Source: Piscinibacter defluvii (GTDB lineage Bacteria; Pseudomonadota; Gammaproteobacteria; Burkholderiales; Burkholderiaceae_C). From it: 64,000 bases of DNA. Under the pieces are notes generated by a model. That model was not told the DNA's origin, made no database searches, and saw only the letters and a list, made by a program, of their open reading frames with translations. Positions 51,518 to 60,668 of this stretch are shown in pieces. The stretch is taken from NCBI RefSeq assembly GCF_004011805.1, contig NZ_RCHJ01000027.1:1-64000 (forward strand), read 5' to 3'. Position numbers and translations under genes: made by a program. Positions within the stretch are counted from its first letter, which is position 1. Every line of letters starts with the position of its first letter.

Positions 51518-52516
51518 TCAGCCCGGGTACCAGATGCGGCGCGGATCGTCGCTCGCGCGCTGCCACGACCAGGCCGACTCGACCAGCCGCTCCAGGTCGT
51601 AGGCGGGCCGCCAGCCGAGCAGGAACTTCGCCTTGCTGTTGTCCAGCCAGGTGGAGTGGTAGCGATCGCGGATCGGCACCAGCGGGCAGCCGCGCGTGCG
51701 CGCCAGGTGCTCGCCCAGGCGCACGTAGTCGACCGGCTCGTCCATCGCGACGTTCATCAGCTGACCGCGGGCGCGCGGCTGGTCGAGCGCGGCGAGGATG
51801 GCGGACACGAGGTCGTCCACGTGCACGAAGTTGCGCAGCAGCCCGGCACCGTTCGCGTCGAGCAGCACCGGCACCGCGCCGCTCGCCAGGTGCGCGGCGG
51901 CGGCCTCGAGGCCGACGAGATCGCACCAGCGCGGCGCGCCGAACACGTCCTCGCCAAAGCTGAGGTGCGCGCGCAGGTCGTCCTTCTCCATGATCCACGG
52001 CGCGCGCAGGCAGCAGGCGTTCAGGCCGTACTGCACGATGACCTGCTGCAGCATCGTCTCCTCCAGCACCTTGGAGAGCGCGTAGCAGCCCGGGTAGGCC
52101 GTGGGCGGCTGCGTTTCGACCACCGGCACCGGGTGCGGGTAGTGGAAGTGGCCCACCGCGGCGTCGCCGCCGATCAGCACGAACTGGCGGAAGCTGGGGC
52201 TCGCGCGGCAGCCCTCCAGCAGCCAGAACAGGCCCTTCACGGAGACGTCCATCGCATCGTCCGGCGTCTCCTTGCTGGTGGCCAGGTGCAGCACGTGGGT
52301 GACACCGTCGAGCGCACGCTGCACGGCCGCGCGGTCCTGGATGGCGCCGAACACCGACTCGACCCTCGCGTCCGGCGGCAGCGCGCGCTGGTGGCAGAAG
52401 GCACGCACGCGCCAGTGGCCACGGGCCTTGTCGGCGAGCAGGCGCGTGATGAACGCGCGGCCGACCTTGCCGGTGGCGCCGGTGACGAGGATGAGCGGGT
52501 CGGAGGGCGTGCTCAT
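51518..52516 (-). CDS. Extended SDR / NAD-dependent epimerase-dehydratase family protein
   Basis: 332 residues. ILVTGATGKVGRAFITRLLA binds NAD(P); HVLHLATSKETP and CYALSKVLEETML (Tyr-x3-Lys) complete the SDR active site; NFVHVDDLVSAILAAL is typical of extended SDRs. WLDNSKAKFLLGWRP near the end is the usual epimerase C-terminal phrase. As last gene of a sugar-acid operon it may be a sugar 1-dehydrogenase or an epimerase; uronate dehydrogenases are shorter. Ten bases after the previous gene. Confidence 0.82.
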   Translation of the reverse strand: MSTPSDPLILVTGATGKVGRAFITRLLADKARGHWRVRAFCHQRALPPDARVESVFGAIQDRAAVQRALDGVTHVLHLATSKETPDDAMDVSVKGLFWLLEGCRASPSFRQFVLIGGDAAVGHFHYPHPVPVVETQPPTAYPGCYALSKVLEETMLQQVIVQYGLNACCLRAPWIMEKDDLRAHLSFGEDVFGAPRWCDLVGLEAAAAHLASGAVPVLLDANGAGLLRNFVHVDDLVSAILAALDQPRARGQLMNVAMDEPVDYVRLGEHLARTRGCPLVPIRDRYHSTWLDNSKAKFLLGWRPAYDLERLVESAWSWQRASDDPRRIWYPG

Positions 52517-52526
52517 GGAAACCTCC

Positions 52527-53651
52527 CTAGGCCAGCAAGGCGTTCAGCCGCGGCTGCGCGAGCGCCGGGCAGGCCTCGGCCGCGAGCACCAGCAGCGGCG
52601 CGATGCGGCGCTGCTTCTTCTGCGCATGGTTCTGCGCGATGTCGGCCAGCCGGTGCGCGAGATAGGGGTTGAGCAGCCGGTCGCGCAGCACGACGAGATA
52701 CTCACGTGCCGCAGCGCCTTCGCCCAGCGCGTCGAACACCGGCAGCACCTCCTCCTGCCAGACGGCCTCGAGCGCCGTGCGCATCGCGGCGTCGTGCATC
52801 GCGTCGCGCACGCACAGCTCGCGCGCGTGCGCGCCGCGCAGCCACAGCTCGGCCAGCACCGTGTGGCCGAGGTTGAGCAGGAACAGCTTGAGCCGCTCGT
52901 ACGGCGCCAGGTCGTCGGTGAGCACGATGGCCGGGTGCCGGCAGGGCAGCACCAGGCGCGGCTGGCGTTCGACGGCCCACAGCGCATAGGGTTCGGCCAC
53001 CGCGCCCACGGGCTCGAGCGGCTCGGAGACGATGCGATCCACCAGGCTGTTGGCCCACACCGGATGCGCGCCCAGCCAGTCGAGGAAGGCCGGCTCGCCG
53101 CCCCACTCGCGCGCGAGCTGCAGCAGCAGCGCCCGCAGCCGCTCGCCGTTGCGGCTCACCAGCTCGCAGGGCAGCAGGCTGAGCGGGCGCTCGGGCGCGG
53201 CGAGCCAGCGGTCGTGCAGCAGCACCAGCAGCCGGGCCGCAAAGGCCTCGGGTGCGGCGGCCTCGGCCTGCCAGTGCGACGGCCCGTCGCCCGGGTGCAG
53301 CGCCCAGCCGGTGTCACCGGTGTTGGAGACGATCACCTGCACCTGCTCGCGCATGCGCTGCCGCAGCGCCGGCCAGTGCGTGCGCGCCTCCACTGCCTCG
53401 TGCACCGCGGTGCAACGCCGGCGCGATTCGTGCGGCTGGCCGTCGACCAGGCCACGCACGATCACCTCGTAGCCCTCGGCCCGCGCCAGCGCCGCGGTGC
53501 GCGCGCTGCTCACCGGGCTGCCGGTGCCCTGCACGACGCAGATGCCGCCCAGCGCCTCGCCGGCCTGCAGTGCCTCGTGCACGAACAGGTCCACATGCGC
53601 CTGCAGGAAGCGGCCGGTGCCGAACTGCAGGATGGGTGGCCCGCCGGTCAT
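52527..53651 (-). CDS. Mannitol-dehydrogenase-family polyol/uronate oxidoreductase, tagaturonate-reductase-like
   Basis: 374 residues. The N-terminal dinucleotide motif reads ILQFGTGRFLQAHVD, where UxaB has the closely similar I-L-Q-F-G-E-G-N-F-L; later SNTGDTGW, PCELVSRNGERLRALLL (catalytic Asn region) and WANSLVDRIVSEPLEP follow the UxaB/UxuB pattern, and LKLFLLNLGHTVLAELWL is the Lys-x-Asn-x2-His segment. UxaB is longer (about 480), so a part of the C-terminal domain is missing or reduced. Next to the LgoD-like enzyme it would reduce D-tagaturonate to D-altronate. Confidence 0.8.
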   Translation of the reverse strand: MTGGPPILQFGTGRFLQAHVDLFVHEALQAGEALGGICVVQGTGSPVSSARTAALARAEGYEVIVRGLVDGQPHESRRRCTAVHEAVEARTHWPALRQRMREQVQVIVSNTGDTGWALHPGDGPSHWQAEAAAPEAFAARLLVLLHDRWLAAPERPLSLLPCELVSRNGERLRALLLQLAREWGGEPAFLDWLGAHPVWANSLVDRIVSEPLEPVGAVAEPYALWAVERQPRLVLPCRHPAIVLTDDLAPYERLKLFLLNLGHTVLAELWLRGAHARELCVRDAMHDAAMRTALEAVWQEEVLPVFDALGEGAAAREYLVVLRDRLLNPYLAHRLADIAQNHAQKKQRRIAPLLVLAAEACPALAQPRLNALLA

Positions 53652-53714
53652 GACAGCCCCTCGGCCGACGGGTACGTCGGCCGATCCCCATGGGACACGG
53701 GGTGTCTCATTGCG

Positions 53715-54749
53715 TCAGCACTCGACGATGGCCTTGACCACCCGCTGCGCCGGGTCGAGCAACTGCGCGAAGCCGCCCGGCACGTCGGCCAGCGCGAGCC
53801 GGTGCGTGGCCAGCGCGCGGTCCGGCACCTGGCCGGCGCGCATCGCCGCCAGCACGGTCTCGAAATCCGCCGCAGTGGCGTTGCGGCTGGCCAGCAGGCT
53901 GGCCTCGCGCTTGTGGAACTCGGGGTCCGGGAAGCGCAGGTCGGCCTGCACGATGGACACCAGCACGTAGCGCCCGCCGTGGGCGACGAAGCGCAGGCCG
54001 CGCTCCATCGCCCGGGCGCTGCCGGTGGCGTCGAACACCACGTCGAAGAACTCGCCGCCGGTCATGCGGGCCAGCGCATCCTCGTCGCCCTCGCCCAGCG
54101 GCACGACGGCCGCCACGCGGACGTCGCGCTGCGCCACCTCGAGCCGGTCGGCGCGTCCGTCCAGCGCCACCACCTGCGCGCCACGCAGGCGCGCGAACAG
54201 CATCGCCCCCAGGCCGATCGGCCCGGCACCCACCACCAGCACGCGCTGCCCCGCCTGCACCTCGCCGCGCCGCACCGCATGCGCGCCGATGGCCAGGAAC
54301 TCGAGCATCGCCGCCTGGTCCAGCGTGATGCCGTCGGCGCGGTGCACGAAGGCCCGCGGCACGCTCAGGTACTCGGTGAAGGCGCCGTCGCGGTGCACGC
54401 CCAGCACCTGCAGCGCCACGCAGCAGTTGGTCTTGCCCTGGCGGCAGGCCACGCAGCGCCCGCACGAGAGGTAGGGCATCACGTACACCGGGTCGCCGGG
54501 CGCGAGCCCGGTGCCGGGCTCGGTCTCGGCGACCACGCCCGACAGCTCGTGCCCCATCACGCGCGGATAGCTCAGGTAGGGCTGGTCGCCGGTGTAGATG
54601 TGCAGGTCGGTGCCGCACACGCCGACCCGCCGCACGCGCAGCAGCACCTCGCCGGCGGCGCGCACCGGCCGCTCGCGCTGCTGGATCTCCAGCCGCCCGG
54701 GCGCGGCGCACACCACCGTCAGCATCGGATCCACGAAGGCGCCTGTCAT
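53715..54749 (-). CDS. Zinc-dependent alcohol dehydrogenase, LgoD/L-galactonate-dehydrogenase-like
   Basis: 344 residues. Catalytic zinc site in VGVCGTDLHIY and VMGHELSG; structural zinc Cys set in SCGRCVACRQGKTNCC; NAD domain VLVVGAGPIGLGAMLFARLRG. Similarity to E. coli LgoD (L-galactonate to D-tagaturonate) is detailed: YLSYPRVMGHEL, GVHRDGAFTEYLSVP, FHKREASLLASRNATAADF match its phrases as I recall them. With the UxaB-like gene this suggests L-galactonate conversion to D-altronate via tagaturonate. Threonine- or sorbitol-type activity is possible. Two bases before the binding-protein gene. Confidence 0.82.
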   Translation of the reverse strand: MTGAFVDPMLTVVCAAPGRLEIQQRERPVRAAGEVLLRVRRVGVCGTDLHIYTGDQPYLSYPRVMGHELSGVVAETEPGTGLAPGDPVYVMPYLSCGRCVACRQGKTNCCVALQVLGVHRDGAFTEYLSVPRAFVHRADGITLDQAAMLEFLAIGAHAVRRGEVQAGQRVLVVGAGPIGLGAMLFARLRGAQVVALDGRADRLEVAQRDVRVAAVVPLGEGDEDALARMTGGEFFDVVFDATGSARAMERGLRFVAHGGRYVLVSIVQADLRFPDPEFHKREASLLASRNATAADFETVLAAMRAGQVPDRALATHRLALADVPGGFAQLLDPAQRVVKAIVEC

Positions 54750-54751
54750 CG

Positions 54752-55696
54752 TCAGTAGAGGACGTTCTTCGCCTCGGTGCTGTCGATGTTCTTCTTCGTC
54801 ACCATCAGCACGCCGGTGTCGCGGAACTTCGGCACCTTCTTGCCGGAGATCAGCTCGGCCGCCGTCTTCACGCCCAGGAAGCCCATCTGGTAGGCGCTCT
54901 GCACCGCGATGGCCTCGAGCGTGCCGTCCTTGACGAAACCCTGCAGGTCGGCATTGCCGTCGAAGCCGATCGCCGCGACCTTGCCCGCCTTGCCGGACTG
55001 CACCAGCGCACGGCCCATGCCGATGGCGGTGGGCTCGTTGGCGCCGAACAGGCCCATCAGGTCGGGGTGGGCGGCCAGCACGTCGGTGGTCTGGTTCAGC
55101 GCCGTGCCCATCTGCGAGTTGGAGTAGAAGGTGCCGACGATCTGCAGCTTCGAGTTCGCCTCGATGTACTTCTTGAAGCCGCCCACGCGCTCCACCTCCG
55201 AGCCGCTGCCGGCGGTGTAGGACATGACGGCGATCTTGCCCGTCGTGCCGATCTTGTCGATCAGCGCCTTGGCGCACAGTTCGCCAGCCTTCTTGTTGTC
55301 GGTGGCCAGGTAGGACTGGTGGTAGTTCTCGGCGCCCTTGCCGGCGGCCGAGTCGATCACGATCACCGGGATGCGGGCCTCCCAGGCCTTCTTCATCGCC
55401 GGCACCAGCGCGTCGGGGTCGGACGGCGCGAGCACGATCGCGGCCACCTTGCGGTTGACCGCGTTCTCCACCAGCGCCACCTGGCCGGCGAGGTCGGTGT
55501 CCGAGGCCGCGCCCTGGAAGCTCGAGGTGTAGCCCTTGAGTTCGCCCACCGCCGCGTTGGCGCCCTTCTTGACGTTCTGCCAGAAGTCCGAGTTCGCCGT
55601 CTTCACGATCACGGCGATCTCCTTGTCCGCGGCGGATGCCGCCATCGCCACCGCCGCCATCGCCGTGGCCACCACCGTCTTCAGCATGCTCTTCAT
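54752..55696 (-). CDS. Ribose-type ABC transporter binding protein
   Basis: 314 residues. A Sec signal (VVATAMAAVAMAASAAD) precedes a type I sugar-binding fold: EIAVIVKTANSDFWQNVKKGA, VAAIVLAPSDPDAL, IPVIVIDSAAGKG, SYLATDNKKAGELCAK and AIGFDGNADLQGFVKDGT. GGAGGA precedes ATG at 55696. The ligand is likely a sugar or sugar acid processed by the two dehydrogenases encoded just downstream. Confidence 0.9.
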   Translation of the reverse strand: MKSMLKTVVATAMAAVAMAASAADKEIAVIVKTANSDFWQNVKKGANAAVGELKGYTSSFQGAASDTDLAGQVALVENAVNRKVAAIVLAPSDPDALVPAMKKAWEARIPVIVIDSAAGKGAENYHQSYLATDNKKAGELCAKALIDKIGTTGKIAVMSYTAGSGSEVERVGGFKKYIEANSKLQIVGTFYSNSQMGTALNQTTDVLAAHPDLMGLFGANEPTAIGMGRALVQSGKAGKVAAIGFDGNADLQGFVKDGTLEAIAVQSAYQMGFLGVKTAAELISGKKVPKFRDTGVLMVTKKNIDSTEAKNVLY

Positions 55697-55767
55697 GGAG
55701 TCCTCCTCGGTTGAAGGGAAGTCGTCCCGCGGGACGACGCGCCGGCTCGTTGCCCGCCGGCGGGGTT

Positions 55768-56751
55768 TCATCGCCGCTGGCGCATCTGGTCGATCCACAC
55801 CGTCAGGAGGATCACCAGCCCGATGACGATCTGCTGGACGAAGGCGGACACGCCGCCCATGTTCAGGCCGTTGCGCAGGATGCCGATCACGAAGGCGCCG
55901 ATCAGCGTGCCCGAGACCGTGCCCACCCCGCCGGCCAGCGAGGTGCCGCCGATCACCGCCGCGGCGATCGCGTCGAGTTCGTACATCAGGCCCTCGCTGG
56001 GCTGCGCGGTCACGAGGCGCGACATCAGCACGCAGCCGGTCAGGCCGGCGATCAGGCCCGAGGCCACGTAGGTGAACAGCGTGACCGCGTCGACCGGGAT
56101 GCCCGACAGCCGCGCCGCCTCGCGGTTGGAGCCGACCGCCACGATGTGGCGGCCCAGCCGCGTGCGCGTCAGCAGCACCGAGACGGCCACCGCCAGCAGC
56201 ACCATCAGCAGCACCGGGTAGGGAATGCCGGGGAACAGCACGTCCGGGAAGCCGTCGTCGCCGACGCGCACGATGCGCCCGAGCGAACCGTTGCCGAGCT
56301 CGGCGAAGCCCTCGCCCAGGCCACCCACCGCCTTGGCCTCGGTGATCTGCAGCGCCAGGCCGCGCGCCACCAGCATCATCGCGAGCGTGGCGATGAAGGG
56401 CGGCAGGCGCAGCCGCGTGACGGCCAGGCCGTTGACCAGCCCGCACAGCGCCCCCACCAGCAGCCCGGCGCCCATGCCGAGCGGCACCGGCGCACCGGCC
56501 TTGACCGCGAGCGCCGCGACGACCCCGGCCAGCGCCAGCACCGCGCCGACCGACAGGTCGATGCCGCCGGCCACGATCACCAGCGTCGCGCCGATGCCGA
56601 GGTAGGCGATCGAGGTCACCTGCAGCGCCACCGTCATGCCGTTGCCGAGCGTGAAGAAGGCCGGGCTGGCGAACGAGAACACCAGCGTCAGCAGCAGCAG
56701 GCTGGCGAGGGCGGCGAACTTCTGGAACAGGTCCCGCTGTCGGTCGTTCAT
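55768..56751 (-). CDS. Ribose-type ABC transporter permease
   Basis: 327 residues, about eight to nine membrane segments. Family phrases: TLVIVAGGIDLSVGAVLALAG, RLPPFIATLAMMLVARGLAL, VGSNREAARLSGIPVDAVTLFTY (RbsC-type cytoplasmic loop with the EAA-like Gly) and AVIGGTSLAGGVGTVSGTLIGAFV. It follows the ATPase gene by three bases and precedes the binding protein by 71 bases. Order ATPase-permease-binding protein. Confidence 0.92.
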   Translation of the reverse strand: MNDRQRDLFQKFAALASLLLLTLVFSFASPAFFTLGNGMTVALQVTSIAYLGIGATLVIVAGGIDLSVGAVLALAGVVAALAVKAGAPVPLGMGAGLLVGALCGLVNGLAVTRLRLPPFIATLAMMLVARGLALQITEAKAVGGLGEGFAELGNGSLGRIVRVGDDGFPDVLFPGIPYPVLLMVLLAVAVSVLLTRTRLGRHIVAVGSNREAARLSGIPVDAVTLFTYVASGLIAGLTGCVLMSRLVTAQPSEGLMYELDAIAAAVIGGTSLAGGVGTVSGTLIGAFVIGILRNGLNMGGVSAFVQQIVIGLVILLTVWIDQMRQRR

Positions 56752-56754
56752 GGG

Positions 56755-58287
56755 TCAATGCAGGCTGCGGCGACCGGAGGCGTACTGCATGACCTCCTCC
56801 TGCGTCGTGTGGCGGGTGTCGAGCACGCCGGTGATGCGGCCGGCATGGAACACCGCGATGCGGTCGGTCATGCCGAGGATCTCGGGCAGTTCGGAGCTGA
56901 TCAGCACCACGCCGATGCCCTGCGCGGCGAGCCGGTCCAGCAGCTGGTAGATGGCGAACTTGGCCGCCACGTCGATGCCGCGCGTGGGTTCGTCGAAGAA
57001 CAGCACGCGCGAGCGCCGGAACAGCCACTTGGCGATCACCACCTTCTGCTGGTTGCCGCCCGACAGCAGCCGTGCGCGCTGGCGCACGCCGGGCGTGCGG
57101 ATCGCGAGCGACTCGACGTAAGCCTGCGCGGCCGCCTCCTCCGCCTCGCGGCGGATGAAGCCGAGCCGGCTGCACACCGCGGCCAGGTGCGCCATGCTGA
57201 TGTTGTGGGCCACCGGCAGGTCGATCGCCAGGCCCTGGCCCTTGCGGTCTTCCGACAGGTAGGCGATGCCCTGCGCGATGGCCTCGCGCGGCGAGCGGAT
57301 GCGCAGACGCCGGCCCTCGAGCTCGATCTCGCCGGCCTCGACCGGATCGGCGCCGAACACCGCGCGTGCGAACTCGGTGCGGCCAGCGCCGATCAGCCCG
57401 GCGAAGCCGAGGATCTCGCCACGGCGCAGCTCGACATCCACCGCCTCGGCGCAGCCGCGCCGACGCAGGCCGCGCACGCGCAGCAGCGGCTCGGCCGAAG
57501 GCAGCGCGCTGCGCGGCGGGAACTGCGCGTCCAGCGGGCGGCCGACCATCTGCTCGACGATGCGGTCCACGCGGGTCGCCGCGAAGTCCTCGGTGGCAAC
57601 GCGACGGCCGTCGCGCAGCACGGTGACGCGGTCGACGATGGCCGCCATCTCGTCGAGCCGGTGCGAGATGTAGACGATGCCCACGCCCTGCGCGCGCAGC
57701 TGCCGCACCACGCCGAACAGCTGCGCGGTCTCGGTGCCGGTGAGCGAGGAGGTCGGCTCGTCCATGATCAGCACGGTCGCGTCGATCGACAGCGCCTTGG
57801 CGATCTCCACCATCTGCTGCTGCGCGATCGACAGGCCGGCCACCGGGGCCTCCGGCCGGACCGCGACGCCGAGCCGCTCGAGGCAGCGCCGGGTGTCGGC
57901 ATGCAGGCGGCGCCGGTCGATGAACCAGCCGCGCCGCGGCTCGCGGCCGAGGTACACGTTCTCGGCCACCGACAGGTGCGGCACCAGGTTGAGTTCCTGG
58001 TGGATCATCACCACGCCACGCGCCGCCGCAGCCTGCACGCCGTCGAAGCGCACCGTCTCGCCGCGGAACACGATCGTGCCCGCGTCCGGGGCATGGATGC
58101 CGGCCAGCACCTTCATCAGCGTCGACTTGCCGGCGCCGTTCTCGCCACACACGGCATGCACCTCGCCGGCCCGCAGCTCGAAGTCCACCCCGTCGAGCGC
58201 ACTGACGCCGGCAAAGCGCTTGGCGATGCCGCGCAGCTGCAGCAGCGGCGCGGCGCCGGCGGAGGGGACGGATTGGTCAGGCCACAT
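56755..58287 (-). CDS. Ribose-type ABC transporter double ATPase
   Basis: 510 residues with two ATPase domains. First: Walker A GENGAGKST, Q-loop MIHQELNLVPHLSVAENVYLG, LSIAQQQMVEIAKAL, LIMDEPTSSLT and YISHRLDEM. Second: the P-loop position is GLIGAGRTE, degenerate as usual in RbsA-like proteins, with LSGGNQQKVVIAKWL and FFDEPTRGIDV intact. Starts at ATG 58287, whose codon lies within the second of the tandem operator copies. First gene of the leftward sugar-acid operon. Confidence 0.93.
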   Translation of the reverse strand: MWPDQSVPSAGAAPLLQLRGIAKRFAGVSALDGVDFELRAGEVHAVCGENGAGKSTLMKVLAGIHAPDAGTIVFRGETVRFDGVQAAAARGVVMIHQELNLVPHLSVAENVYLGREPRRGWFIDRRRLHADTRRCLERLGVAVRPEAPVAGLSIAQQQMVEIAKALSIDATVLIMDEPTSSLTGTETAQLFGVVRQLRAQGVGIVYISHRLDEMAAIVDRVTVLRDGRRVATEDFAATRVDRIVEQMVGRPLDAQFPPRSALPSAEPLLRVRGLRRRGCAEAVDVELRRGEILGFAGLIGAGRTEFARAVFGADPVEAGEIELEGRRLRIRSPREAIAQGIAYLSEDRKGQGLAIDLPVAHNISMAHLAAVCSRLGFIRREAEEAAAQAYVESLAIRTPGVRQRARLLSGGNQQKVVIAKWLFRRSRVLFFDEPTRGIDVAAKFAIYQLLDRLAAQGIGVVLISSELPEILGMTDRIAVFHAGRITGVLDTRHTTQEEVMQYASGRRSLH

Positions 58288-58383
58288 TGGTCAGGCCACT
58301 TTACATGCCGACTGTTTCGGCCTGACCCGTAAAAACCCTCCTGTGCAATCTCGCCGCGACGGTGCCCCAAGGTGGCCTGACCA
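58272..58383. promoter_or_regulatory. Repeated TGGTCAGGCCA operators between divergent sugar operons
   Basis: ATTGGTCAGGCCAC occurs twice in tandem (58272-58285 and 58286-58299), GGCCTGACC at 58319-58327 and TGGCCTGACCA (the complement) at 58373-58383. The core TGGTCAGGCCA is a near-dyad of the TGGTC-N-GACCA type bound by FadR/GntR-family repressors. They lie over the start of the leftward ATPase gene and in the 231-base gap before gtsA, so one regulator may control both transport units. Confidence 0.7.
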
Positions 58384-58518
58384 CATGCTGCGGCGCGACA
58401 TTTGTATCGCTGCGTAGCAGACCCCGCGCAGCGTCGAGCAGCGTTACGAGACGGCCTGCACAAGCGGCCGGCAGGGCAACACCATCGCGGCCGCAACCAC
58501 CGTGCGAGGAGACCCACC

Positions 58519-59787
58519 GTGCCTCAACCCCGCCGCCGCCTGTTGGCGCTCGTCCTGTGCAGCGCCGCGCTGCTCGCCGCCCCGGCCCAGGCCGGCCCGC
58601 CCACCGTGGAGGTGCTGCACTTCATGACCTCGGGCGGCCAGGCCAAGGCAATGAAGTCGCTCAAGGACGACCTCGAGTCGCAGGGCGGCAAGTGGATCGA
58701 CACGCCGGTGGGCGGCGGCAACAGCGAGGACGCGCTGGCCAAGCTGCGCACCCGCGTGATGGGCGGCGACCCGCCCTCCTCGGTGCAGCTCAAGGGCCCG
58801 CTGATCCAGGAGTGGGGCAACCTCGGCGTGCTGCAGGCGATCGACGACGTGGCCGCCGCCGGCCGCTGGGAGCAGGCGCTGCCCAGGTCCGTGGCCGAGA
58901 CCATGAAGTACAAGGGCCAGTGGGTGGCCGCGCCGGTGAACATCCACCGGCTCGACTGGATGTATGCCAACCCGGCGGTGCTCAACAAGGTCGGCATCAA
59001 GATGCCCGCCACCTGGGAGGAGTTCGACGCCGCGGCCGAGAAGCTCAAGGCCGCCGGCATCACGCCGCTGGCGCACGGCGGCCAGGCCTGGCAGGACGCC
59101 TCCCTCTTCGAGATCATCGTCGCCAGCGTCGGCGGGCCGGACTTCCACCGCAAGGCGCTGGTCGAGCTCGACCCGGCCGCGCTGACCGGCCCGACGATGA
59201 AGGCGGTGTTCGACCGCATGCGCAAGCTGCGCGGCTACGTCGACGCCAACTTCTCCGGGCGCGACTGGAACGTCGCCACCAACATGATCATCACCGGCCA
59301 GGCCGGCTTCCAGCTGATGGGCGACTGGGTCAAGGGCGACATGAGCGCCGCCGGCAAGCAGCCGGGCAAGGACTACGTCTGCGCCAACCCGCCGGGTTAC
59401 GGCGGCGCGAACTTCCTGTTCATCGTCGACAGCTTCGCGATGTTCCGCTCCAGGAACCCGGACGTGCTGGCCGGCCAGAAGCTGTTCGGCAAGCTGATGA
59501 TGGAGCCGCGCTTCCAGGAGAACTTCAACCTCGCCAAGGGGTCGATCCCGGTGCGCACGGACATGAAGCTGGACAAGTTCGACGCCTGCGCGCTGGCCGC
59601 GCGCGACCAGATGGACAAGTCGATCAAGGGAGGCGGCTTCAACCCCTCGGCCATCCACGACATGGCGGTGGCCAGCGCGGTGCGCGGCGCGATGACCGAC
59701 GTCGCGACCCGGCACTTCAACTCCAACCTCTCCTCGGACGACGCCGTGCAGCTGCTGGCCAAGTCCATCCGGCAGGCACGCGAGTGA
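58519..59787 (+). CDS. gtsA: Glucose/mannose-type ABC binding protein (GtsA-like)
   Basis: 422 residues. Signal peptide RRRLLALVLCSAALLAAPAQA, then a cluster B CUT1 sugar-binding fold. It follows Pseudomonas GtsA closely: VEVLHFMTSGGQAKAMKSLK, GPLIQEWGNLG, NIHRLDWMYANP, GGPDFHRKALVELDPAAL, GYVDANFSGRDWN and NLAKGSIPVRTDM. Start is GTG at 58519 with GAGGAGA upstream; the frame is open further but upstream sequence is poor as a signal. Ligand glucose or mannose by homology. Confidence 0.88.
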   Translation: MPQPRRRLLALVLCSAALLAAPAQAGPPTVEVLHFMTSGGQAKAMKSLKDDLESQGGKWIDTPVGGGNSEDALAKLRTRVMGGDPPSSVQLKGPLIQEWGNLGVLQAIDDVAAAGRWEQALPRSVAETMKYKGQWVAAPVNIHRLDWMYANPAVLNKVGIKMPATWEEFDAAAEKLKAAGITPLAHGGQAWQDASLFEIIVASVGGPDFHRKALVELDPAALTGPTMKAVFDRMRKLRGYVDANFSGRDWNVATNMIITGQAGFQLMGDWVKGDMSAAGKQPGKDYVCANPPGYGGANFLFIVDSFAMFRSRNPDVLAGQKLFGKLMMEPRFQENFNLAKGSIPVRTDMKLDKFDACALAARDQMDKSIKGGGFNPSAIHDMAVASAVRGAMTDVATRHFNSNLSSDDAVQLLAKSIRQARE

Positions 59788-60668
59788 TCCGTGCGGCGCT
59801 CGGGCGGCACCTGTCGGCGCTGATCCTGGCGCCGACCGGCGCGGCCACGCTGGTGTTCGTCTACGGCTTCATCGCCTGGACGGCGTACATGTCGTTCACC
59901 TCCTCGCGCATGATGCCGCTGTACGAGCTGACCGGCTTCGCCGCCTACACCCGGCTGTGGGAGCTGGAGCGCTGGAACGTCGCCATCGTCAACCTGCTGA
60001 TCTTCGGCAGCCTGTACGTCGGCGTCGGGCTGGTCACCGGGCTGCTGCTGGCGATCCTGCTCGACCAGCGCATCCGCGCCGAGGGCCTGCTGCGCACCAT
60101 CTACCTGTACCCGATGGCGCTGAGCTTCATCGTCACCGGCACGGTGTGGAAATGGCTGCTGAACCCGGGCATCGGGCTGGAGCGCGCGGTGCAGCAGCTC
60201 GGCTGGGAGGGCTTCCGCTTCGACTGGATCGTCGACCCGGACCTGGCCATCTACACCATCGTCATCGCCGGCGTGTGGCAGAGCTCGGGCCTGGTGCTCG
60301 CGATCTTCCTGGCCGCGCTGCGCGGCATGGACCAGGACGTGGTCAAGGCCGCCTTCATGGACGGCGCGAGCACCGTGCAGATCTACTGGGGCATCGTGCT
60401 GCCGTCGATCCGGCCGGCCTTCTTCTCGGCCGTGGTGGTGCTCACGCACCTGGCGGTGAAGAGCTTCGACCTGGTGGTGGCGATGACCAACGGCGGCCCC
60501 GGCTACGCCACCGACCTGCCGGCGATCTTCATGTACTCGATGAGCTTCCAGCGCAACAACATCGCGGTCGGCTCGGCCACCGCGATGATGATGCTGTGCA
60601 CGGTGATGGCCATCATCGTGCCCTACCTCTACTCCGAGCTGCGGCCGGCACGGAGCGCCCGTGGCTGA
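59784..60668 (+). CDS. gtsB: CUT1 sugar ABC permease (GtsB-like)
   Basis: 294 residues, six membrane helices of the MalF/UgpA class. The ATPase-contact EAA loop reads AAFMDGASTVQIYWGIVLPSIRP, and VLTHLAVKSFDLVVAMTNGGPGYATDL is typical of this subfamily. GTG start overlaps the gtsA stop by four bases, so translation is coupled. It pairs with the next gene. Confidence 0.9.
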   Translation: MIRAALGRHLSALILAPTGAATLVFVYGFIAWTAYMSFTSSRMMPLYELTGFAAYTRLWELERWNVAIVNLLIFGSLYVGVGLVTGLLLAILLDQRIRAEGLLRTIYLYPMALSFIVTGTVWKWLLNPGIGLERAVQQLGWEGFRFDWIVDPDLAIYTIVIAGVWQSSGLVLAIFLAALRGMDQDVVKAAFMDGASTVQIYWGIVLPSIRPAFFSAVVVLTHLAVKSFDLVVAMTNGGPGYATDLPAIFMYSMSFQRNNIAVGSATAMMMLCTVMAIIVPYLYSELRPARSARG

